Assembly (NCBI GenBank): GCA_017652715.1
Contig: JAGCAL010000034.1
Span: forward strand, 1 to 5,038
Reading direction: 5' to 3'
Length of the DNA: 5,038 bases
Source: Candidatus Saccharimonadota bacterium
Lineage (GTDB): Bacteria > Patescibacteriota > Saccharimonadia > Saccharimonadales > Saccharimonadaceae
A program made the translations under genes and the position numbers. The notes beneath the pieces were generated by a model. That model made no database searches and was not told the origin of the DNA. It saw only the letters and a program-made list of their open reading frames with translations. The stretch's first letter is position 1, and each line of letters starts with the position of its first letter. Shown here piece by piece: positions 1-5,038 of the stretch.

Positions 1-1
1 C

Positions 2-79
2 GAAGTTGCACAACACTTTTACAAATCCCACGGCGCTGAAATCTACGACACCAATTTCTTCCGTCGCGAGCTCGAATAA
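2..79 (+). CDS. 3' end of an unidentified plus-strand gene (partial)
   Basis: An open plus-strand frame enters from the left edge and ends at TAA (77-79), giving 26 codons including the stop. The visible C-terminus contains AQHFYKSHGAEIYDTNFF and ends RRELE. Of the three plus frames, this one looks most like protein: charged and aromatic residues are mixed as in a soluble domain, and many codons end in C (TAC, TTC, GAC, ACC, GGC). Another frame stops at 37-39, and the third reads as low-complexity Ser/Thr/Pro. The A-x-x-F-Y-x-x-x-G pattern is faintly like the last strand and helix of GNAT acetyltransferases, but the fragment is too short to assign a family. The gene is convergent with the wzy-like gene and overlaps its 3' end by 37 bases. 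It is unlikely to belong to the glycan operon, being on the opposite strand. Confidence 0.6.
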   Translation, partial: EVAQHFYKSHGAEIYDTNFFRRELE

Positions 80-1452
80 TCAACTGCCATAAAAAGTTCA
101 GGCAAAATATAAATATGTAAGGCGTTCGGCAATCCCGCAAAGAAACAAACTGTAATCCCATACCCAACTAGAAGCGTAAAAATAAGTCCACTATTTTCAC
201 GCCCTTTTATTGCCCGGAACGCAAAAACCGCTGCTAGAACTAAAAGCACAATTCCGACCAGCCCAGTCTCAAGCAGTAAACTAAAATATTGATTTTGGAC
301 AATTTCCTTTGAATATAAGGTCCAACCATAAATATGCATCGCCTCACCAGCTCCTCCGAGTCCAACTCCGAACAACATCGTCTTCACATCTTTCGCCCAA
401 ATCTCAATCGCCGCATCATTCAAATTCACCCGCGTCGTTGTCGAAGACTCAACATATCCGTTAAAAATCGCAGCCTCTTTCTGCTTCGCATCCGTATTCC
501 CCTCATCTTCCTTAACCTCGGGACTCTGCCTAAAGTCAATCAAGCCTAGCGACAAATGATTAATCGCCTTGCTAACTCCTGACACGTAAGTATCGTCCGT
601 CTTCGAAGCCTCCGCCATAATTCCCTGCATATTTAAAGTAAATAAAAATGCTAGAATTACAACCGGCCACAAAAGCATCGCCCTCCACTTTTTCGTTCGC
701 ATAATCATATATATCGTCATAAAAATCATCGCAATAATAAATGCATAAATCGCTCCGCGCGAAAATGTCAAAAACAGCGTCGCAACAAATATGAAAAAAT
801 AAAGCAGCAAAGTTTTAGTGCTAAATAATTCGGTATAACGTTTTAAGTAAAACCACGCCGCTACTATCACCGGAGCTAATAGTAAATTTCCCATAAATTG
901 TGGTTCAATCGCAAATCCATTCGGATGCGGAAATCCAAACATCGTATAAGTACAACCGGAGCACATCAAAGTCCCATCGCGCGACACACCGACTAAATCA
1001 AGTATCGACTGCAAAAAACACCAAACACAAACAGTAACTGACGAATAAAAGAAAATCTTATAAAACTTGCTCTTCGTCGCTTCAAGCTCAAATAAAACCC
1101 TGAGTTTCAAAATCGCAAAACCCGCCAAACATACTAGCCACAACATCCCAATCGTCAAAGCACCCCTCAGTTTATTCAAAGACCAGAAAACCGATAACGT
1201 TAAGAAAAACATCAAAAGAAGTAACGGCCACCATTTCACTAAATTGCTAAACAGTCTTTTCCGAATCAGCAAAATAACGCTAAGTAAATCAAACACCACT
1301 AAATAAATCAGCGGTAACGACAATTCGAAATTCATCGATTCATTACTGCCTAAATGTATTATCGGATAATACGAAAAGAATAAAACAACCGGAAAAAAGT
1401 AAACCAAAAACCGAAACGCTTTTTCCATCCAATCACTTTTTTTCTTTATCAT
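43..1452 (-). CDS. O-antigen polymerase/ligase family membrane protein (Wzy/WaaL-like)
   Basis: This is a polytopic inner-membrane protein that probably polymerises or transfers undecaprenyl-linked glycan on the outer face of the membrane. Residues below are numbered from GTG 1464 (473 aa). About 11-12 hydrophobic segments are visible (roughly 16-34, 48-68, 78-95, 100-121, 135-157, 190-208, 216-254 as two, 261-279, 391-417, 425-461 as two). A large hydrophilic loop spans about 280-388. Family-typical features are TFSRGA (233-238, with a conserved-type Arg), the loop segment ending FGVGLGG (365-371), and NQYFSLLLETGLVG (391-404) after the loop. This architecture fits the O-antigen ligase domain (PF04932); sequence alone does not separate polymerase from ligase. 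I chose ATG 1452 because weak SD-like GAGAAG lies 4 bases upstream. GTG 1464 (4 codons longer) has no visible SD, and ATG 1428 is also possible. The start lies inside the 3' end of the glycosyltransferase gene, suggesting cotranslation. The stop is TAG (45-43). Confidence 0.88.
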   Translation of the reverse strand: MIKKKSDWMEKAFRFLVYFFPVVLFFSYYPIIHLGSNESMNFELSLPLIYLVVFDLLSVILLIRKRLFSNLVKWWPLLLLMFFLTLSVFWSLNKLRGALTIGMLWLVCLAGFAILKLRVLFELEATKSKFYKIFFYSSVTVCVWCFLQSILDLVGVSRDGTLMCSGCTYTMFGFPHPNGFAIEPQFMGNLLLAPVIVAAWFYLKRYTELFSTKTLLLYFFIFVATLFLTFSRGAIYAFIIAMIFMTIYMIMRTKKWRAMLLWPVVILAFLFTLNMQGIMAEASKTDDTYVSGVSKAINHLSLGLIDFRQSPEVKEDEGNTDAKQKEAAIFNGYVESSTTTRVNLNDAAIEIWAKDVKTMLFGVGLGGAGEAMHIYGWTLYSKEIVQNQYFSLLLETGLVGIVLLVLAAVFAFRAIKGRENSGLIFTLLVGYGITVCFFAGLPNALHIYILPELFMAVDYSSSRRKKLVS

Positions 1453-2548
1453 ATTTCTTCTCACACTTTTTAATAAACGCTAAAACTTCACTATCAAATC
1501 TTTGCAGTCCAAAACTATCTACACTCTTCGAAACCATTTTACGATTAAATTTTTTCATCTCAAATTTCAGAATCGCCTCGGCTAAACTTTTCGCCGATTG
1601 CTCAGAAAATAATACTCCATTTTTCCCATCCTTAACATAATCTCGCGCTCCGCCAACTCCATAGGCAATCACTGGACATCCAGCCGCCAGCGCCTCAACC
1701 GGCGCAATTCCAAACGGCTCCAAGCTCGGGAACAAATACCCCTTCGCCTTCGTTAAATATTTTACCAACTCCTTTTTATCCATCGTCGGCAAAAACTCTA
1801 CGAGTCCCGAATCTTTCGCCAGTTTAACTAATTTCTTGTGCTCCGGACCATCGCCAATCACAACTAATTTTCGTTGCGTCATTAAACACGCCCGCACCGC
1901 TAAATCAATCCTCTTCCAATTCACCTGTCTTGACGTCGTTATATAATAATCAGTTGTTTCGACGTCCTTCTTTAGCTTAAAATCCTGAATCTCAACTGGT
2001 GGATGAATAATAACAGCCTCCCGCTTATAATATTTTTCAATCTGCTCCTTGGCATATTCCGAAATAGTTATATAATAATCTGGCCTTTTCGCCGCTCTTA
2101 AATCTGCCCGACGAAGCGGTATAACCATCAGCCTAAAAAAGAATCTCACGAGCGGATTCAAAATCCCAAACCCAGGATTCTTTATATAATCATCGTACAT
2201 TTGCCAATAATATTGCGTCGGCACATGACAATACGAAATATATAGCCCATTCTTCACTCTTACGGCCTTCGCTTCCGCCCCAGTGACCGAAATCACTAAA
2301 TCATATTCTGATAAATCAAGATGCGAAAAATACCATTGCCTAAATGGACCCAAAAACCTACGCAATTTAGCAGGGAACTTCTGTAACCGCCCCGTCCGTA
2401 CATCCGCATCATGAAACCAATCCAATTTATTCGGATCATATTGCGAAGTATAAATCGGCGCATCCGGAAACATTCGATGGAGCTCGAGTAGTACCTTCTC
2501 ACCCCCACCAAAGTTAGTTAGCCAATCGCAAACTAAAGCAACTCTCAC
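1433..2548 (-). CDS. GT4-type (glycosyltransferase family 4) GT-B glycosyltransferase
   Basis: This is a 371-residue retaining GT-B glycosyltransferase, probably cytoplasmic or membrane-peripheral, that would transfer a sugar from a nucleotide donor to the lipid-linked acceptor made by the upstream sugar transferase. The N-terminal acceptor domain begins RVALVCDWLTNFGGGEK; the glycine-rich loop with E17-K18 is typical of surface-polysaccharide GT4 enzymes. YCHVPTQYYW (106-115) is another family-typical block. The C-terminal donor domain has SRQVNWKRID (206-215), where R207 and K212 probably contact the donor phosphates, then IGDGPE (231-236). It also carries the E-x7-E signature: E277 and E285 in EPFGIAPVE, followed by ALAAGCPVIAYGVGG. 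There is no signal peptide or TM segment. The GTG start at 2548-2546 is supported by AAGGGG four bases upstream and by the 4-base overlap with the preceding stop. The stop is TGA (1435-1433). The length is normal for the family. Donor and acceptor (mannose, rhamnose, GlcNAc or other) cannot be read from the sequence. Confidence 0.93.
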   Translation of the reverse strand: MRVALVCDWLTNFGGGEKVLLELHRMFPDAPIYTSQYDPNKLDWFHDADVRTGRLQKFPAKLRRFLGPFRQWYFSHLDLSEYDLVISVTGAEAKAVRVKNGLYISYCHVPTQYYWQMYDDYIKNPGFGILNPLVRFFFRLMVIPLRRADLRAAKRPDYYITISEYAKEQIEKYYKREAVIIHPPVEIQDFKLKKDVETTDYYITTSRQVNWKRIDLAVRACLMTQRKLVVIGDGPEHKKLVKLAKDSGLVEFLPTMDKKELVKYLTKAKGYLFPSLEPFGIAPVEALAAGCPVIAYGVGGARDYVKDGKNGVLFSEQSAKSLAEAILKFEMKKFNRKMVSKSVDSFGLQRFDSEVLAFIKKCEKKYDKEKK

Positions 2549-3975
2549 TTCGCCCCTTCACCCTTAATCACAATCGCAATCGTCTTAAAGAAAATCGACA
2601 AATCTAGCATCAAAGACCAGTTCCTCACATAATAAATATCTAAAACTCTTCGTTCTTCAAACGAAATATCGCGTCGTCCTAGAACTTGCGCAAACCCCGT
2701 CAATCCAGATTTTACCGACAAAATCAAAGATTTTCGTTCGCCGTAATCCTTGAGTTCATTCGGCGGCAAAGCTCGCGGCCCAATCAAAGAAATATCGCCC
2801 TTTAAAATATTAAACAGTTGCGGCAATTCATCAATCGAAGTCTTTCGAATAAATTTCCCGAATTTCGTAATCCTCGGATCGTTCTCTAAATATAGTCGCC
2901 CTTCATAATAGTACTTATCGGTAAGCTCAGGCCTCCCCATTTTCTCAAACGCCTCCTCTGGCGACATCCCGCTATACTCAGCCTTAAGCGACCGAAACTT
3001 ATAACACTTAAAAACCCGGCCATATTGAGTTAAACGCTCTCCCGCATAAATCGGCGAATTCTTAAAATCCGTTAGCTTTAAAATCAACCAAACTATCATC
3101 ATCGGAATCGCCGTAATAATAATTGCCACTAAACTAAACAAAATATCAAATGCCCGCTTAACTGCCGCATATCCTCCCGTAAGCGGCGTCACCATCACTA
3201 ACATCGCCGGAGTATTTCCAATCAGCTCAAGCTCCCCTAAGTTCGACGAAAGGGCAGTCTCGCTTGGCACAAAATAATATGGCATATGATGTAACAAAGC
3301 CTGTTTATAAACATACTCCGTAGATTTCTCATCAGTCTGAAAAATCACATCAGCCTTCGCCTTCTGTAAAGCTACCTTGAGCGAACTATATTGTTTTTTT
3401 CTTAAATCCTCCGGAATAAATTTGACGTTAGCCACAACTCCCGCCAAACGATATCCAGATTCCGGCGAAGACGAAATATAATTCGCAAGATACTCCGTAT
3501 TTTTATTCTCACCAATAATCAAAGCTCGCGCCGTACCGTAATCCCTCCGAAAAATCTGACGGATTATAAAACGCATAATAATCCGCTCCGCTAGTAGAAA
3601 TACAAACGAGAGTAGAACCGACGTTAACGCCATAATTCTTACCGGAAACAAATTCTCCCCATTGAAAAAATCATAAACTATTAGAGCCGCAACCGATAAA
3701 ATCGCCGCAAGTACTAATCTTCCACGTTCAGGCAGTCGCGATTTGCCTAAAAAAATCGAACGCTTATATAGTCCTAAAGCCGCCAGAATAATTAACAAAA
3801 TCGGCACCAAAAACACTACTGAAAGCGTAAAATTGAGAAGCTGCGATTCAAATTCAAATGGTCTCGGATCAACATGCACACGAATAAAATATGCTGACGC
3901 AAACGACAAAATAAGCGCAACTGCATCCCCTATAATTAAACAGACTCGTAAAATAAAGTCGGATTTTCTCCTCAT
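2545..3975 (-). CDS. Polyprenyl-phosphate sugar-1-phosphate transferase (WbaP/CpsE-type initiating enzyme)
   Basis: This 476-residue membrane enzyme starts glycan assembly by transferring a sugar-1-phosphate from a nucleotide sugar to undecaprenyl phosphate. Four N-terminal hydrophobic helices lie at about 12-32, 48-70, 86-102 and 112-130. A Rossmann-like domain follows (ALIIGENKNTEYLANY, 151-166, to about 240). The catalytic bacterial sugar transferase domain (PF02397 type) covers about 270-476. It begins with KRAFDI (273-278) and a hydrophobic re-entrant-type helix containing P291. Next come YKFRSLKAE (325-333), NDPRITKFGKFIRKTS (365-380), IDELPQLFNILKGD (381-394) and SLIGPRALPPNE (396-407). 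D382-E383 match the Asp-Glu catalytic dyad known in PglC/WbaP enzymes. The full-length architecture is that of long WbaP/CpsE-type enzymes rather than the minimal PglC core. ATG 3975 is the natural start, giving the usual short basic N-terminus before TM1, but no SD lies upstream: a -10 element sits 6 bases before it. The gene follows glmS by 27 bases and overlaps the GT gene by 4. Sugar specificity is unknown. Confidence 0.95.
   Translation of the reverse strand: MRRKSDFILRVCLIIGDAVALILSFASAYFIRVHVDPRPFEFESQLLNFTLSVVFLVPILLIILAALGLYKRSIFLGKSRLPERGRLVLAAILSVAALIVYDFFNGENLFPVRIMALTSVLLSFVFLLAERIIMRFIIRQIFRRDYGTARALIIGENKNTEYLANYISSSPESGYRLAGVVANVKFIPEDLRKKQYSSLKVALQKAKADVIFQTDEKSTEYVYKQALLHHMPYYFVPSETALSSNLGELELIGNTPAMLVMVTPLTGGYAAVKRAFDILFSLVAIIITAIPMMIVWLILKLTDFKNSPIYAGERLTQYGRVFKCYKFRSLKAEYSGMSPEEAFEKMGRPELTDKYYYEGRLYLENDPRITKFGKFIRKTSIDELPQLFNILKGDISLIGPRALPPNELKDYGERKSLILSVKSGLTGFAQVLGRRDISFEERRVLDIYYVRNWSLMLDLSIFFKTIAIVIKGEGAK
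2553..2558 (-). promoter_or_regulatory. Shine-Dalgarno site deciding the GTG start of the glycosyltransferase
   Basis: AAGGGG on the minus strand lies 4 bases before GTG 2548 and inside the last codons of the upstream sugar transferase. The SD and the 4-base GTGA overlap with the upstream TGA together fix the GTG as the start. They also suggest translational coupling, with ribosomes ending one protein and restarting on the next. Confidence 0.6.
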
Positions 3976-3981
3976 ATTCTA

Positions 3982-4010
3982 ATTATATAATAATCTAATG
4001 GTTTATTCAA
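3982..4010 (-). promoter_or_regulatory. Sigma-70-like promoter for the sugar transferase operon
   Basis: On the minus strand, a -35 element TTGAAT (4010-4005, 4 of 6 matches to TTGACA) is followed by a 17-base spacer and a perfect -10 TATAAT (3987-3982). Exactly 6 bases separate the -10 from the A of the ATG at 3975, so the expected +1 coincides with the start codon (a leaderless transcript). The -35 overlaps the last Glu codon and TAA stop of glmS. No hairpin terminator is visible between the genes, so read-through from glmS could also supply these genes. The elements are read directly from the sequence; promoter activity is inferred. Confidence 0.65.
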
Positions 4011-5038
4011 CCGTAACTGATTTCGCCAAATTCCTTGGCTGGTCTACATTTAACCCCTTAGCAACCGTCATATAATACGCCATGAGCTGCGACACAAGAT
4101 TCATAAGAACAGGCATAAAAATATCAATTGATGTTGTAATTTTTACAACATCATCAACCGGTAAATCGAATTCCGGCTCGTTCGTAATCGCAACAATATG
4201 TCCGCCCCTCGCTAAAACCTCTTCTACATTAGAAATCGCCTTATCATACAAAAGTCCGCTCGGTAAAAACGCCATCTCGAAAAACCTATCATCTATTAAT
4301 GCCAAAGGTCCATGCTTCAACTCCCCGAACGCATAAGCATTCGCATCAACATAAGAAATCTCTTTTAGCTTCAGCGCCCCCTCCATCGCGACCGGATATG
4401 CTGTATCGCGCCCTAGATAAATCGCATGCTCATACTTACTATATTTATCCGCAATTCCCTGAACAGCCTTCTGCGCCTCAGAAAGAACTTTTCTTATCTC
4501 GTCCGGCATTTTGTCGATCTCTCGCACATAAGGCGCTAAAATGCTACTTCGGACTCCCTTAGCCTGCGCAATTGTAAGCCCAAACATCACCATCGCAACT
4601 ACCTGCGAAGTAAACGCCTTCGTCGACGCTACCGAAATTTCCGGACCGGCATGCACGTACGTTCCACCATCTACTTCCCTAGCAATTGTCGAACCAATCG
4701 CGTTCACAATTCCAATCGTCTTCACTCCCCGCTTCTTAATCTCGCGAAGGCACGCTAATGTATCCGCCGTTTCTCCAGATTGAGAAACGATTAACGCCAC
4801 CGAATTTTCCGGAATATATGCTTGACGATAACGATACTCCGAAGCAATCACTACTTCTATCGTAATCTCCGGCGTAAAACGTTCAATATAATAACTCGCA
4901 AGCAGCCCCGCATGATACGCCGTTCCACATCCAACAATAATTAGATGTTTAATTTTACGTAGTTCCGCCTCCGAAAGCCCCGGACCCCCTAATCTTACCG
5001 TTCCATTTTTTGCATCAACCCGACCTCTCAATGTCTCA
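4003..5038 (-). CDS. glmS: Glutamine--fructose-6-phosphate aminotransferase (isomerizing), C-terminal part
   Basis: GlmS converts fructose-6-phosphate and glutamine into glucosamine-6-phosphate, the first committed step to UDP-GlcNAc for peptidoglycan and surface glycans. The window holds both SIS (isomerase) domains. The frame stays open to the right edge, so the N-terminal glutaminase domain (about 240-270 residues in the family) lies outside. TTG at 5031-5029 is an internal Leu, not a start. Counting that codon as residue 1, visible motifs are GCGTAYHAG (34-42), SQSGETADT (83-91, sugar-phosphate loop), EISVASTKAFTSQ (131-143), KLKEISY (221-227, E224), FGELKHGPLALI (235-246, H240) and the family-typical tail NLAKSVTVE (334-342, K337). 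E224, H240 and K337 correspond to the isomerase-site Glu, His and Lys of E. coli GlmS (E488, H504, K603). The stop is TAA (4005-4003). No key residue is missing. Its position upstream of glycan genes fits supply of amino-sugar precursor, but GlmS is also an essential housekeeping enzyme. Confidence 0.98.
   Translation of the reverse strand, partial: ETLRGRVDAKNGTVRLGGPGLSEAELRKIKHLIIVGCGTAYHAGLLASYYIERFTPEITIEVVIASEYRYRQAYIPENSVALIVSQSGETADTLACLREIKKRGVKTIGIVNAIGSTIAREVDGGTYVHAGPEISVASTKAFTSQVVAMVMFGLTIAQAKGVRSSILAPYVREIDKMPDEIRKVLSEAQKAVQGIADKYSKYEHAIYLGRDTAYPVAMEGALKLKEISYVDANAYAFGELKHGPLALIDDRFFEMAFLPSGLLYDKAISNVEEVLARGGHIVAITNEPEFDLPVDDVVKITTSIDIFMPVLMNLVSQLMAYYMTVAKGLNVDQPRNLAKSVTVE

Noticed and set aside
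334..1306. Plus-strand open frames at 334-549 and 1067-1306, opposite the Wzy-like gene.
   Set aside because: They lie within the clear membrane-protein frame on the minus strand and have no recognisable domain; they are shadows of the real gene.
1938..2080. Two intragenic copies of GATTATTATATAAC (minus strand) within the GT gene, near-identical to the -10 region of the operon promoter, as possible internal promoters or repeats.
   Set aside because: Both encode the same peptide piece, Asp-Tyr-Tyr-Ile-Thr (residues 157-161 and 200-204), so codon use explains them. The expected -35 positions (about 1961-1966 and 2090-2095) read GACGTC and GCGGCG, unlike TTGACA.
2296..2511. Minus-strand 71-codon open frame inside the glycosyltransferase gene.
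   Set aside because: It is an alternate frame of the conserved GT N-terminal domain, rich in Arg/Met/Ile, with no motif.
3982..3991. ATTATATAAT is a perfect palindrome, giving a TATAAT on the plus strand too (3986-3991), so a divergent promoter antisense to glmS was considered.
   Set aside because: The plus-strand -35 position at 17-base spacing (3963-3968) reads ATTTTC, a poor match, and no plus-strand gene follows. The AT-rich symmetry is more simply part of the minus-strand -10.
3976..4002. A terminator or small RNA in the glmS/sugar transferase gap.
   Set aside because: Only 27 AT-rich bases are present, with no GC-rich hairpin and U-tract; the gap is filled by the -10 and spacer of the promoter.
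4082..4783. Three plus-strand open frames of about 80-87 codons (4082-4336, 4299-4562, 4541-4783) opposite glmS.
   Set aside because: They are antisense to well-conserved glmS SIS-domain sequence, overlap one another, and show no ribosome-binding signal or recognisable motif.
5029..5031. TTG as a possible start for a standalone SIS-domain protein.
   Set aside because: The frame continues through the right edge with Glu-Thr before LRGRVD, matching the linker of full-length GlmS, so this is an internal codon of a truncated-by-window gene.

Overview
This roughly 5 kb bacterial window (about 40% GC by eye on sampled lines) carries a compact block of cell-surface glycan genes, all on the minus strand. 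In transcription order they are glmS (3' part only), a WbaP/CpsE-type initiating sugar-phosphate transferase, a GT4-fold glycosyltransferase, and a polytopic Wzy/WaaL-type O-antigen polymerase or ligase. The last 26 codons of an unidentified gene enter from the left edge on the plus strand and converge with the end of the wzy-like gene. All the DNA is coding except 27 bases between glmS and the sugar transferase.

The organism cannot be fixed from this window. The compact layout, low-to-moderate GC and protein style are compatible with a Candidate Phyla Radiation (Patescibacteria) bacterium such as Saccharibacteria, but this is a weak inference. TAA, TAG and TGA all act as stops and no in-frame TGA occurs within the genes. 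This argues against the UGA=Gly code of Gracilibacteria/Absconditabacteria.

Layout (minus-strand genes read right to left): 5038-4003 glmS, both SIS (sugar isomerase) domains, with the glutaminase domain outside the window. Then a 27-base gap holding a strong sigma-70-like promoter. Then 3975-2545 the initiating transferase. Then 2548-1433 the glycosyltransferase, with a 4-base stop/start overlap. Then 1452 (or 1464) to 43 the polymerase/ligase, with a 20- or 32-base overlap. The last gene overlaps the convergent plus-strand gene (2-79) by 37 bases.

Functional logic: GlmS makes glucosamine-6-phosphate, the entry to UDP-GlcNAc. The sugar transferase loads the first sugar phosphate onto undecaprenyl phosphate. 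The GT4 enzyme adds a further sugar. The Wzy/WaaL-like protein polymerises or transfers the lipid-linked glycan outside the membrane. No Wzx flippase is present here. The most notable regulatory signal is a promoter whose predicted transcription start falls exactly on the A of the sugar transferase ATG, suggesting a leaderless mRNA. I found no RNA gene, mobile element, CRISPR array or convincing terminator. The window looks like an ordinary polysaccharide cassette rather than a clearly new system.
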